A stretch of DNA of 64,000 nt, taken from Azolla caroliniana. Lineage: Eukaryota > Polypodiophyta. Each line of letters opens with the position of its first letter. The stretch's first letter is position 1. Positions 20,990 through 34,059 of the stretch are shown piece after piece. A program made the translations under genes and the position numbers. The notes under the pieces are model-generated. The model saw nothing but the letters and a program-made list of their open reading frames with translations, was not told the DNA's origin and did not search any database. The stretch spans positions 2,852,001-2,916,000 of the forward strand of contig JBHGNT010000008.1 in assembly GCA_043228905.1 (NCBI GenBank). Direction: 5' to 3'.

Positions 20990-23469
20990 AGTAGGGGAAA
21001 ATATAAAGAAGGGGCATATCCACCAATATTATCATTGGTCTGATGGTTGTAGATTGGTATGTTTTAAAATTTTGTTATCTTGTCAATCAACCTATCAAAT
21101 TCTAAAATTGAGATCTGCCTCTTCAAGTTTTGCTGCATAGAATAGAGATGTGCTCACTAACACTACTCTATAGGCCTGAATTGACTTGGATATTTTGCTT
21201 ACAATTGCATTTTTATGGTAAAAGACAGCTTTATGTGGCCCTTCTATAGTTTGACGGTATATGTTTTTGATTCAGAGCTAGTTAGTTCTCAATATCTTTA
21301 TTTGATTTGCACTAATAAAAAGGTATTCCACTTACTGTTCCTATGTATTTGCACTAATCAAGGTTGTCATTGGTGTTGATCTAAGATGAGATGAGTGCAA
21401 TCATGCCCTCATCTTGGGCATTGTTTTAAGTAAGACACCCTTATGGCAACAGACAATACAGGTTCGAGGTTTGTTTCCTCTGAAAATGCAGAACTATAAA
21501 ATGAGGATATTTGTTACATTGTATTATGTTATGAATAGATGTAGGAATTGGCCGGCCCTTAGCCAGCTCTCAGTTGGCTTTCAGCCCTTCTCCCATAAGG
21601 AGGGACACCAACACATCACACATCACATATTATATATTTGTCATTGAAAAGAAAAGTAAGTATGTCACCAAAGGCTCCTCACCACTAATGCCACTGGAAC
21701 GACAAATTTGCAGTAAAAAATGTCTTGGATATGACAATTTGAGTTCAGAGTTATGAGAATGTTTTCTCATCTATCTGCTTGGTAGTATTTTAAGTGTTTA
21801 TGGCACAAACTTTATTTGAAATGTCAAGGTTAGAATTCAATCTGTCTAGAGGCAGCAATGCAGTAGAGATTCACTTATGTGTCATTGTAGACATCTATGT
21901 AGAATTTGAGTACCAGAAATGTTTATCTTCGGTACAAGCTTGATCTGAAATGCCAAGGTTAGGACTGAAGTTAATACACGAGTTGTTGTGTCATGTTGTT
22001 TTAATACATACACCAGTTTTATGAGAAAAATATGAGAAATAATGGATTTGTTGAATCATGCACTATGGTGATGAAGCTTAGATGGTGACCTAAATAGGTG
22101 TCTTGAATCTGGGAAATACTATATAGAGTCCTTAAAGAAGGTTCTTGCTATAAAGGGACCCTAACTTGGTAACACAGTTTTCAATTAGAGCTTTGAAATG
22201 AACATCCATGTAAATAATCTTCTAGGCTTTATTGTGGGAGTATAATGAGTGAACAATTGCTTGAGATGAAAGGCAACAAACCCACTATCTTTGTTGAAGA
22301 CAATGTCATCACAAGCTCAAAGCAAATGCTTGCATATAGAGTCACAATATTGACAGAATAATTTCCTTGAGTCAATGTTCCCAACCAGATCTCTACTTTG
22401 CAATTATCGGTTTGGGTTTTGTTCAAAAGCTTATCAATAAACACATAGTATGAAGCTAACATATGGCATAGTCCACACTAACTTCCAAGATGGTTTGTCA
22501 CCGCCTATGGTTATTTTGGAGTTCACAACATATAGGCATTGTTTATTCCTTGAATCGGAGACAAAGGAAGTTTGTAAGGGTTGTTGTAATTAACATGATC
22601 TTATCATTGTCTATTATTTGCATCCAAGAAAGAGGAGGTTCCCAAGATTTGTTTTCATTATTGATCAAGCTAACAACCTTCAATGTTCACATGACATGGT
22701 CACCATCTATTCCTTGCGTCTGCAAAATGAGACGTTCAAAATGCTAATTTGTTTGCCACACAATATATTTGAGAATCAAGGGAAATTTCTCTCAATGCAC
22801 ACCTTCATTTGGTTGTCATTATTGTTGCGATTGTGCAAGCTTCATATGAAGATCACTTAATGTGCAAAGGAATATGTTCACAAGGTCATACCACACATAT
22901 TTGAGGGTGTTATTGATAAAGGCAATCCCCTAAAACATATTGTGTTGCGTACAATGTGCTATGTGGTATATTATTTGAGTGCGGGATTGGGCCATTCCTC
23001 AATACCTACATTCACTATTTGTGTCACATGATAACATATCCTTAGCTTTCATGATCAAAATATAGACTTATTGTACATGATTGAATCATCATCTATCCCT
23101 CTGACACGGATGAGGTCCATAAGGTTTGCATTTATTAACATTATAAACACTTATTACATACATTAGAATTTCAAAAAGTATGGTTATTTGTTTTTTAAAC
23201 TACCTATATATGCCCAGTCAAAGTGGATTATAATGACACACAATTAGCAAATTTTGCTTGTAAATTATCTCAACTAGGAGTCACGACTTTCTAATCACAA
23301 TCCTAACGTTTGTATTACACTTTTGATTTTGCTAACTGGAACATTCACATTTCCTAGTTTAAGAGTGATAGTAATTAGAATAATGTATTTTGGCAAGCCT
23401 CATTTTGTAGCTATTGTGAGTTACTTCTCGAGAAACTTATAAAGAACTTGCTTACACTAAAGTATTTGT
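20990..23469. other. CCT7 3' UTR and intergenic spacer
   Basis: A candidate polyadenylation signal AATAAA lies at about 21314. Beyond it the DNA is AT-rich with only short open frames and no familiar protein. No clear element ends seen. Confidence 0.5.
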
Positions 23470-24290
23470 GAAACTTTAATTGTCACGTGAATAGGAACCA
23501 AAGAACTCAAACTAAGTAGATGGACTCAAAACTTAATCGTCAAGCTAATAGGAAACAAAACGATGACCAAGCAAATGAACTCAAAACCTTAATTCTCATA
23601 CGTTGAGAACCGAAAGGAAGACAAAGAGGATGGATTCGGATCTTAATCGACACACTATGTAATTGTCACACTACTAGGATTTGGAACGACAACCAAGTAG
23701 ATGGACTCAGACCTTAAACACCACATGTTCAACAACCGAAATGACAACGACCAAACATATGGACTCAGACCTTAAACGCCACATGATCGACAATCCGAAT
23801 GACAACCACCAAACATATGGACTCGGACCTAAAATGCCACATGATCGACAATCAGAATGACAACAACCAAACATATGAACTCAAACCTTAAACCCAAACA
23901 TGATCAACAATTGGAATGACAACAACCAAAGAGATGGACTTGTACCTAAAATGCCACATGATCGACAATCGGAATGACAACAACCAAACATATGGACTGA
24001 AACCTTAAACCCAAACATGATCAACAATTGGAATGACAACAACCAAAGAGATGGGCTTAGACCTAAAATGCCACATGATCAACAATCAGAATGACAACAA
24101 CCAAAGAGATGGACTCAAACCTTAAACCCAACATGATCGACAATCGGAATGACAACAACCAAACATATGGCCTCAGGCCTTAAACGCCAAAAGGATCGCA
24201 TGATCGGCAACAACCAAACAGATGGAATCGGACCTTAAAATGCCAAAGGATCGACATGAGCAGAAAGACGACCAAATGGACGGGACTCGG
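23470..24290. repeat. Minisatellite of about 58-59 bp upstream of the LDL3-like gene
   Basis: About 12-14 tandem units, each containing ATGGACTC, then ACCTTAAA, an ACATGATCGACAATCGGAATG-like block cut short in some units, and GACAACAACCAAA. Left units (23470-23700) are diverged. In the middle, two variants alternate (one ending CAAACAT, one ending CAAAGAG with CCCAAACATGATCAAC), so part of the array has a dimeric higher-order period. It ends about 400 bp before the first exon of the next gene. Confidence 0.9.
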
Positions 24291-24435
24291 ACTTGAATGA
24301 ATGGACATCGCAATCAGGAAGCGGAACAAGGATGAGGACCAAGCAGATGCAGGCAATTCGCAACGACGGGGGGTACATAAAGAAGAGAGATCCTTCATGT
24401 ATTTTCTTTTTAGTAAATTTCCATGGATGACCTCC

Positions 24436-24438
24436 TTG

Positions 24439-24492
<54 letters not shown>

Positions 24493-24580
24493 TTCATGAA
24501 AGGGAGGAGAGGAGGAAGAAGAGGGCATTGAGAAAAACACCATTGTTTTTCTTCTTCTTCTTCTTCTTCTTCTTCTTCTA
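24436..24580 (+). repeat. CT and CTT microsatellites in the LDL3-like promoter
   Basis: A CT run of about 54 bp (24436-24489) and a CTT run (about 24549-24579). Pyrimidine-rich tracts of this kind are frequent just upstream of plant transcription starts. Confidence 0.9.
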
Positions 24581-24690
24581 TTGTTATATCTATCCATCCT
24601 CCTCTTTTCTGCCCTTCCTGCCCTTCTCTGCCTCTCTTCTTGCCCAACATACCATAATCCCCTGCTCCCCTGCTCCCAATAGCAGAAACC

Positions 24691-24736
24691 ATGGCATGGC
24701 GTCTTGATTACCATTCTGCATAGGCGGTGAAATCCT
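24691..24736 (+). promoter_or_regulatory. Probable non-coding first exon with uORF (LDL3-like gene)
   Basis: A donor site (CCT|GTAAGT) at 24737 pairs with the acceptor at 25138. In front of it lies a 10-codon uORF from the ATG at 24691 (context aaaccATGGC) to TAG at 24721. After the splice, an out-of-frame ATG at 25158 opens a second short ORF before the main ATG at 25169. Inferred from splice signals only. Confidence 0.45.
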
Positions 24737-25168
24737 GTAAGTTCTGCCCCCCCACCCTCTCTCCGTCTCTCCACTCAAAAATGCTTGTATTTTATTTGAA
24801 TTGCATCATCTGCACTCTGTTACGACTGGGTTTATGGCTAGGTTAAGTTTAGGTATATGTATAAGTATATGCATAGGTATATTTATATGCATATGCATAA
24901 GTATAGAGTTATGTATATGTATATGTGTAAAATAGATATATATTTAGCTGCAGGTATCTATATAGGTATAGGTTTATCTATGAATATAGGCATATATATA
25001 AGTATCTGTATGGATTTAGACTTAGGGTTTAGCAGAAGGATACACGATATCTTGTTTACATGTTAATAGCACGAGTCTATATCTTGGTTGAAAAGATTAA
25101 AATTAACTATGAAATTGGGATTTGTCATTGCTTTTCAGGTCTTTGCCTCAAGTATCAATGCCAAAGTC

Positions 25169-28100
25169 ATGGAGATCAATGGTCCTTCAGAGACGATATT
25201 TACCAAAGTAGAGGAAATCTCTGCATCTGAAGCTGAGGATGAAAAGCATATTCGTGATGTATCTGATGCAGTAGATGTGGATTTCACGAAAGCTACAAGT
25301 ACTATTGAATCTGTCTATGATAGCCTAACAATATCTGTGCCCAAGGATGAGGGTGAAAATCACATACTTCATGTATGTGATGTAGTAGATGCTGATGTCA
25401 ATTTGAATAAAGATCCAAATGCTATTGAAGCTATTTGTGATGTCCGAAAAAAATCTACCTCCATAGCTGAGGATGAAAAAGACATACGTGATATATGTAA
25501 TGTGGATTTCAATATAGATCGTGGTAGGCTAACAGAATCTACATCTAAAGCTGAAGGCGCCATCGTACACGTGCATTCGTTAAAGATCCAAATACTATCG
25601 ATTCTGTCTATAATACCCTAAAAGTCTCTGCTTCTAAAGCCGAGGGTGAACAACATTTAGGCTTTGATATAGTTGATGTGGGTTTGAATAAAAATCAAAA
25701 TATCTTCGAATCTGTGAATTTGAGTAGAGATCCAGATACTACTGAGTCTGCCTATGATGCCCTGAAAGCAAACAATTCTAGAATGCAGCAGGAGGCAGCA
25801 AGCAGCAAGGAGGATTCTATAGATGATTTAAAAAAGGAAATGCACCATGACTGTGCAGAATTACTGGAAAACCCTATGATGGTTGCTGCCAATGAATGGG
25901 TTTTCCTGACCAGCAATGAGAAAGATAAACAGAAGCCGTCAATCCAGGAGGTATTGCTTTTCCACGAAAACAATGAAGATGATACAGGAGTGATGCATGA
26001 TGATATGCCACTATGTGCATTTGTTTCAAGAAGTCGCAGCAAGAGGAAGGTGAAGAACCTTGATTTCAAAGAAGCCGAAAGCAGGAAAAAAGGTAAGAAA
26101 GATGTTGATGAAGTGGTATCCCTGAAAAGTGTTTCTCAAGCTCTTGATCTGCCAAGGAAGGAAAGTGAAAGGGAGAACCAGCATATTGATGAGCATATGA
26201 AACGAGAGTTGGGACTCTTAGATGAAATGAATGAACAGGATGAGGCACCTAAAGGATTTTCACAGAAGACAATCATGCAAACTAGGGGTAGCAAGAGGAA
26301 TAATCCAAGCTCCTTGATTTTTCTAGAGGCAGAATACAGGAATACTTCAGATACGGGAGGGTTGAAAGGGGTAAGGGGCAAAAAGAAACCAGTTGCTGGA
26401 ATTATGCAAGGAAATCTGCAAACTGAGGATCCTCTTTCACATCAGATGAGCAGTTTGCACGAGATTGAAACTGGTGATGGAAAGCTTCATGCAGAGGACT
26501 TGCTGAAAACGGATGGCAATGAGAAGGCAGTTTCATCAGATGCTCATGAGTCAAAGGAAATTCACTCAGAAAAGCAAATACAGCAGATTGGTAGTATTAA
26601 AAATTTAGAACAAGTAGACTCATTAAGACAGAGAAAGAAGAAACACAAAGCAAAATCAGGTCTTGTGGAGGAGGCTGATGGGAAGAGGTCAAGGATATAT
26701 GGCTCACTAGAGCATGGAGATAATACACAAGAGAAACATTTCAAGGATAAAGGAAGCATTGGAATGTTGGGAAAGATGATCCATGACTTTAAGACAGATC
26801 TAGGATGTGAAGAAGAGGACAGTGAAAGGAGGCAAAATATGCAGAAGGGAGATGATGAGAGGGATGTTGAGGAACTATGCTCTGGAGTTTCGCAAATGGA
26901 TGGTAGAATAGTGAAGCAAAATGCATATCTTTCAAAAGAGAAGGATGAAAAAATGAAATCAAGAAATGTTGAGAAAAGGAGGCTAAATACAGGAGCGCAA
27001 CAAGAAAACAATGAGAAAATGACGTCAGATACGGATGAGGACAATAATGAAATAAATACAAATGCAGAACATATTGTTTGTGAGACAAATGCGGATACAT
27101 ATCAAGGGGATGTTTCCACAACGACATCAGATCCGAACTTTAAGATCCTCCAAAAACCTCGCTCTACACGGAATAATAATTGCAGCAAGAAATCAACATG
27201 GGGTGCAATTGATGTCTTACAAAAAGTTTCTGAGGACTTGGAAATGGAAATGGAAAAAGAATCCTCAGAATCTAAACAGAGGAAAAAGTCAGGAAGTGCT
27301 GAGCGTGCTTTTAGACATCCCAGAAAGAAGCAGCGGAGTGAGATAACGTTAGAGGGAGATATGGAGTGGGAAGCTGTGATGGGAGAAAGTGACGTAACGA
27401 TCGCAAAGTGCAGGAAATCTACACGTACCAAAAGTGGTTCTGAATTAACCATATTTGCAGAAGGTTTGAATGGAGATATTGCTGCTGTAACTGTTGGTTT
27501 GCAACTTAACACCCTTACCCCTGCTGAAAGAATCAGGTTCAAGGATTCCTTGAAACGAAGAGGTGGGCTTCAAGAGTATTTGGATTGCAGGTATGATAGT
27601 CTTAGTATATTTAACTGCAATTGTTTTTGTTGCAAAAAAACAAGTTGTAGACTCCTGAATGCAATTTGTGGTGATACTGTTGAGCAATCTGGAGACATTT
27701 AAATTCAGTTTTTTTGTTCTAGTTGGAACTTGGATGGCACAATCAGCTATGTCATGCCTGATTTCTTGTCTTGGAAATCATTGTTAGGTAACAATAATAC
27801 CTCTCAGTGGTGCCTAAGGAAGATAATGCAATTATTTTCAACTCCTTGGTTCTAAAAACTGAAAATATAAAACCAGAAGAAATGCCAGTTAGCAGGGATA
27901 TGATAAACTATGAAGGTCTTGACTGAAGATCATATGTTTTCTAACCTCATCTTGAAAATCATTGCTCTGCAATTATATTACCCCTCAGTGTTGCCCAAAG
28001 AAGATAATCTTATTATTTCCCACCCCAGGATTCTGAAACCTGAAATTATAACGCCAGGAAAAATGCTGGTTTGCAGGGCTATGATAAACTATAAATGTCT

Positions 28101-31100
28101 TGTCCGAAGATTGCATATTCTCTTAATTCTTCGTGAAAATCAATAATTGGTAACAGTATACACTTTTAGCCTTGGGAAGGAAGATAATGCTATTTTATTC
28201 AAACTCTGGGCTCGGAAAAGTGAAATTATAAAGCCAGGAGACATGTCATTTTGCAGGGATTTGCTAAAAACTGTGAATGTGTTGTACAGACAAACATATT
28301 CTAACCTGTAATGGAATGTTTTTTATGTTTAACCCTTTGCCCTCATGCAAATAAAACCTTCTGTCTCAAATTTTAATTTGTATCTGCATATCCACAAATA
28401 TGAATATATGTCTGAATGCAGTATGTTAGACAGCTTTGAATAGCAGAAAGGAGCAGTTCATATGTTATCTGCAGAGCATATGAATGAGGAGTACACCATA
28501 TTGTTCTCATAGGCTACAATGGCCATTTACAGGCATAATCATTTGAAGAAATTTTGTCCCATGCCCTGCGGAAAGCACACGTTTTCATTTTATGCTCAAG
28601 TCTTCGTCAAATGGCTATATTTTGTTCATATTTACATAATTGTATAGATTGGGTATTCTTTTCTAGCATTATTTTATATCCTCAAGAGTATTATTCATGC
28701 ACTGAAATTTGCACTTGCTTTTGATGAGATAATGGCAATTGATAAGGTATCAGCTTCATCTGTATGCTGATGGGTATTGATGCAGGAACATGATCCTGGG
28801 ACTGTGGGAGAGAGATGTGAAACACATACTTTCTGTCACTGATTGTGGAATAAATTCTGAGCCTGCTAAGGAGGAGCATACTCGCATGTCCCTTATACGT
28901 GAAATTTATGATTTTCTGAATTATCATGTATGTCCATTTACTTTTACTTAAGAGATTGTGGATTGGAACTCAACTATAAGCTGAATTTCTTTCTTCACGA
29001 AATAGGGGTACATCAATCTTGGCATTGCAACGAGCAAGCTTGAAGCTCTGCCTGAGAATCCAATGGAGCCACCAGATGCATTAAACCAATGGAGTAAAGA
29101 AAAAACCAATGAACTCCAAAACGTGAGTGATGGCAATGGGATGCTTAAGAAGGCATCAGGGATTTCTGTTGACCTAGCCATTTTGAATGGATCCAATAGT
29201 GATATTGCTGCTGAATCCATGGAAGTAGATGGGAAATCCTTACTTCAAGGATCTGTAAATAATACTTCCAATCAATACGAGTGCAATAAAGATGAGCAAT
29301 TAGTTGCAGTAGAGCAGTTAGATAGCTCACCTGCACATTGCGGGGAAGAAGAATCCTTGCTGGATATAATAAAAAAAATAAAAGCCAATAAGAAGAGAAA
29401 AGGAGCCTTCTACAAATCTGAAGCTACTAACAGGCTTGAAAAGAATGAACTATCAGTATCATTGGATGATCGAGTACATTGTAAAGACTTAGTGAACAAA
29501 AAAACTTCAAATCCAGGTTTTGTAGTTTCTACTAGTCTTGAGAACAATGGAGTATTGCAAATTGATGGCCAATCACGGAGCGTGGAGATGTGTAACAATG
29601 CAGTGAAAGATAAAGACGTGGAGGTAGACACAACTACTTATATAGGATCTTATAATGATGGTAACCCTCTAATGGTTGATAGCTGTCTTCCAAATGTAGA
29701 TGTAAGGACACCTGATACTGAGTCAAAGATGGTTAGTAATCATGAATGTGAGGCTAAGGAAAAAGGGATGATCCATTTAAACGATATTAAAGTTGATAAG
29801 CTGGAATTTGGAAGCAATACTACAGCATCTACTATACATGAGATACCCACATCTTATAAAGGCAATGAAAATAAAAAGGTTATTATTATAGGTGCTGGTC
29901 CTGCAGGCTTGACTGCCGGGAGGCATCTTCAAAATGTAGGAGTTCAAGTAACCATCCTTGAAGCACGGCAGCGTGTTGGAGGCAGAGTTTGCACTGACCG
30001 AACCATATTTTCAGGCCCTGTGGATCTTGGTGCAAGTATAATCACAGGGGTTGAAGCAGATGTGGCAGCTGAGAGGAGACCTGATCCATCTGCGCTACTT
30101 TGTAGGCAGCTGAATCTTGAGTTAACAACACTTGGGGGAGATTGCCCATTATTCGATTTTGTGTCTGGTTCCAGGGTTTCTATTGAAACTGATGAACTGC
30201 TTGAAGCTGAATACAATAGTCTGCTTGATGATACAGTTGTGCTGGTTGCTCAAGATGGAGATGTTGCCATGCAAATGTCACTTGAAGAAGGGTTAGAGCT
30301 TGCTTTAAAAAAACGAAGGGAGCAGGGAAAGAAAGCATCCCATTTACCGACACGGGTAGATTCTTTGCTCAACAACGTTGGTTATGATTGTGAGGATGAG
30401 CAAGCCAACGATCTGTCTCAATCGTTCAGACTTTTAGATAAAGTTACTGACAGCACTTCTCTGGAGAGAAGAGTTATGGACTGGCATTTTGCAAATCTGG
30501 AGTACGGCTGCGCAGCAGAGCTCAACCGAGTGTCACTTCCATACTGGAATCAGGATGATGTTTATGGTGGCTTTGCAGGACCTCACTGTATGATAAAGGG
30601 AGGCTATAGCACCATCATGGAAGCTCTAGGAAATGGCTTAACTATACAATTGGGACAAGTTGTCACTAAAATTGAATATCTCTGTGAAGATGAGCAGGGG
30701 CAAGTAAAGGTATACACTAGCAATGGGGATGTTTTTATAGGAGATGCAGTTCTTGTGACTGTGCCGTTGGGCTGTCTGAAAGCAGGTTCAATTGAGTTTG
30801 TGCCTTCCCTGCCAGATTGGAAAACGGCTTCCATACAGCGTCTTGGATTTGGAGTGCTGAACAAAGTGATAATGGAGTTTCCTGTGGCTTTCTGGGATGA
30901 GAATGTTGATTTCTTTGGTGCAACAGCTGAAAATGCTGAGATGAGAGGACGCTGCTTTATGTTTTGGAATTTGAAGAGAACAGTTGGTGCTCCAGTCTTG
31001 AGTGCTCTGGTTGTAGGAAAAGCAGCAATAGAAGAAGAACTGAAGGATGATGCTGAGTCTGTTGGACATGCTCTTACTGTTTTAAGAAAGATTTTTGGTG

Positions 31101-33628
31101 AAGAGACAGTGCCTCAGCCAACAGCTTTTGCAGTCACAAAGTGGGGAAGTGATCCATTCAGTAGGGGTGCGTATTCTTTTGTGGCTGTTGGGGCATCAGG
31201 TGAAGACTACGACATAATTGGACGTTCTGTGGATAACTGTGTTTTCTTTGCTGGAGAAGCAACATGTAAAGAACATCCTGATACAGTTGGTGGTGCAATC
31301 ATGTCTGGTCTCAGAGAAGCAGTGAGGATCACCAATGTCTTGTACAGCCGGGGTGATTTAGTTGGAGAAGCTGAAGCGATTTTTGACTCCCAAAAACAAT
31401 CTGACATAGAAAGGAATGAGGTCAGGGACATGACAAAGAGACTTGCAGCTGCAGAGCTTTCCATTGCCATAAGGAAGGATGGCGGAAAACTTGAAGAAGA
31501 TAAAGAGCCATTTAACATGGCTGTTCTTTTGCAGGATATGTTTGGGAGTGCTAAAACCATATCAGGACGCTTGTTACTTGCCAAGGAAATGCTTCAATTG
31601 CGTGCCTCATCATTGAAATCCTTTCTAGGAACAAAAGATGGCCTTAGAACTCTCAACATTTGGATACAAGTATGTTATTTCTTGTATTTAAATGCCAATG
31701 GTGTAAATTCTTCAACTATGTTAACATTTATGGCTATTTCAGGATTCCATGGGTAAGGATGGAACTCAACTTCTTCGACATTGTGTACGTTTGCTGTTGG
31801 TGGTTGGAAAAGATCTGTCATCAGTTCGCCAGTCAGGTAAAAAAACAACTGAGCTCTGCTGTTTCCATTGCTATGGGATATTGGAGAGGAAAATTATAAT
31901 CCTTGTTTTAATCTAGGCATTGGCCGAACAGTAAAAGAAAAGGTGATAGTCCATACCAGCCGTGACATTCGTGCCGTTGCCAGCCAGCTTGTTAAACTGT
32001 GGGTGGAGACTTTCCGCAAAGAGAAGGCTGCTGGTGTTTTAACTAAACCCTTACATCAATCTTCAGGATTTAAAGCTGCTCGTAAGATGGCAAAGATGAA
32101 GGCAGGACTGAAGCTAGAAACAGAGGCAAGGGATAGAACACTTACTCCTGCAGGTTCTAGTGGAGCTCTGGGGCATCCAATTTCAGAAAAGGAGAATTTT
32201 CAGCTTGGTTCCAACGCACCAGACTCTGCAGATACAGAAAAGAAAGATTCTATGACTGTTTGCTCAGACATAAGTCAAAAGGAACATGTTCCGATTTCAG
32301 ATTCTGAAGCGGCTGCACTTGCTGCTGCTGAAGCAGCCCAAGCTGCAGCAGATGCTGCTGTGAAGGTAAGAATAATTAGTCTTTTTATCTATTCACTGCA
32401 TTTGCTGATGTAGCACACAACTTGGAGAATTGTCGGTGTAAGATTGTTTTTAATTGACTTTTGCTGCATCATTACTTGTTTCATTATAGAATTTCACACT
32501 AACATGTTTTGTGTGTCTGCAGGCATATGAGACAGCAGAAGCTGCAAGTATGCAATTTGAACTTCCCAAGATTCTCTCGTTTCACAAATTTGCGAGGAGA
32601 GACAATATTCAGTCAACAGATTCAAACAAGAGGAGATCTTTGGAGCGAGACATTCTATTGTTGCATGGGAAAGATCAAATCACAACAGGAGTGGATGCAA
32701 GGAACTGTAAAGTTAGAGATTGGTCAATAGATTTTAGTGATAGTTGTAGCTACCTAGGTAGTCCTGGTGTATTGGCAGTTCCTGATGTTCGAACTAATAG
32801 CAGAGGTGTGATAGTTCCAGAGATATCTACCCCTTCCACAGAGGCTGTGAAAGAAGTCCATGGTGGTTTTTCTCGCCCCGAAGAAAGGCACTCTGTTGGG
32901 AAGGGTTCAGTTATGCATAATTTGCAAGAAGCACATGATGATACAAGCAAAAGGTCTTCCTTGAGAGGCAATCATGAAAGCAAAGGAAATTCAGCATCAG
33001 GCTTAACTACTTTCAACAATAACAATTTTCCTTCTAATAGGGAAGACACTTGCTTAGATAGCTGTGCCAAATCTTCAGCAGAACCAAACGTTACAGCTGT
33101 TGAGCTATCCGCAGATACAGCAAAGCCAGAAGATTTCATAGATTCTAAACGAAGCTCAGAGCATAAGAAAGCGGTTACTGAATACGTGTCAACTCTTTTG
33201 CTACCTCTATACAAGACCAGGAAAATTAGTAAGGATGGTTTCAAGGCTATTGTGAAGAAATCAGCTGTTAAGGTATGTTGTAGGTAGCTGATATCAGTAA
33301 TTGATCTCATTATGTCTTACAAAAAACTATTTTAAAACAAGTTATTTGGCTATCTCAGTATATGTTGTAGATAGCTGATATCAACTTATTTCGCCATACT
33401 ATAAACAATTTGTTTAGGTTATTGAACGGCAAACTGAGCAGGAGATTGCAATGGAAGTTTCTGAGTTTTTGGATATTAAACGAAAGCGCAAGGTGAGTTA
33501 ACCTAACTTTTTGAGAATGTATTCATAAATTTTGATAGGTGACTAAATTGATTCTTGATCTGGATTGGCAGATCCGTACACTGGTGGATAAGTTTGTGGA
33601 GCGCTATCTTGAGACTGGGGGAACGTAG
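25169..33628 (+). CDS. LDL3: LSD1-type histone demethylase, LDL3-like (about 2200 codons)
   Basis: FAD-dependent lysine demethylase, expected to act on H3K4me2 in chromatin. Exons: 25139-27590 (ATG 25169), 28786-28927, 29006-31669, 31743-31836, 31917-32365, 32523-33272, 33418-33492, 33572-33628; all GT-AG and in phase from 27590 on. An acidic, lysine-rich N-terminal half is followed by a SWIRM domain (27480-29050), the FAD Rossmann motif IIIGAGPAGLTAGRHL (29883), the catalytic-lysine region GFGVLNKVIMEFP (30847) and the C-terminal FAD motif GEATCKEHPDTVGGA (31253). An Ala-rich helix (32300) and an SRI-like helical end (33170-33620) complete it. Longer than the roughly 1600 aa of Arabidopsis LDL3. 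Oddity: the N-terminal repeat region changes frame between 25555 and 25621, so either an unrecognised intron or an indel lies there. The safe start in the downstream frame would be ATG 25783. Confidence 0.9.
25180..25770 (+). repeat. Degenerate internal repeats in LDL3-like N-terminus
   Basis: Four or five imperfect units of about 120-140 bp encode blocks such as AEDEKHIRDV, then DPNAIEAICDV or ESVYDSL. The same words occur in both frames on either side of the frame change, so the coding sequence grew by tandem duplication before the break. Confidence 0.7.
27771..28310 (+). repeat. Triplicated 180-bp unit inside LDL3-like intron
   Basis: Three head-to-tail copies: 27771-27951, 27952-28131, 28132-about 28310. 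Each begins near GGAAATCATTG or GAAAATCA, has GGAAGATAATG, then AAATTATAAAGCCAGGAG, GCAGGGATATGATAAACTATG and a TATTCTCTAACCT-like end. Divergence is perhaps 20-25 per cent. Each unit carries a pyrimidine/GCAG word that resembles an acceptor. Confidence 0.88.
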
Positions 33629-34019
33629 TGTATATATCAAAAGACGGAAGGTCTGAAAGTTAAGCTGTGACTTGATGATGAAACCTGCGATCAGCTGCAA
33701 TGACGGGAGGTGAAATTTCAGGGGTTAACCTCAGATTAACCTGTGGATCTCTGGCAACAAGTTTTTGGATTCAGATGGACACTTCATCAACAAGGTTTTG
33801 TTAAGCTGCAAATTCAGTTTGATGTATCCCGCTTCCATTTGATTTATATGCAAAGAGAGGGTCATTGCAGTCAGTGCATCAGGTAGTCCAGCAGCTCATC
33901 GTTTCTCAGAAGGAGCTGGTATAGCCTTGGCCCTTGAGTTTTGGGGAACCTTGTCATACCAAATTTGATTATTTGAGCCTTTTATTTTGTACAGCATTTC
34001 CTCAGGAGAGAGAGCATGT

Positions 34020-34025
34020 AATAAA
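34020..34025 (+). terminator. Candidate polyadenylation signal of LDL3-like gene
   Basis: AATAAA about 390 nt after the stop codon at 33626-33628, followed by T-rich DNA. Plausible 3' end; not proven. Confidence 0.5.
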
Positions 34026-34059
34026 GTTTGTGCATCTGTCAAATTTTACTTGCACCATG

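Noticed and set aside
21414-22860. Several 60-85-codon ORFs after CCT7
   Set aside because: Short, in all frames, no domain, AT-rich composition.
23470-24290. CRISPR-like array
   Set aside because: Units are head-to-tail repeats without unique spacers, in plant nuclear DNA.
24180-24774. 170-180-codon minus-strand ORFs with Arg/Glu repeats
   Set aside because: Reading of the CT/CTT microsatellites in the promoter of the demethylase gene.
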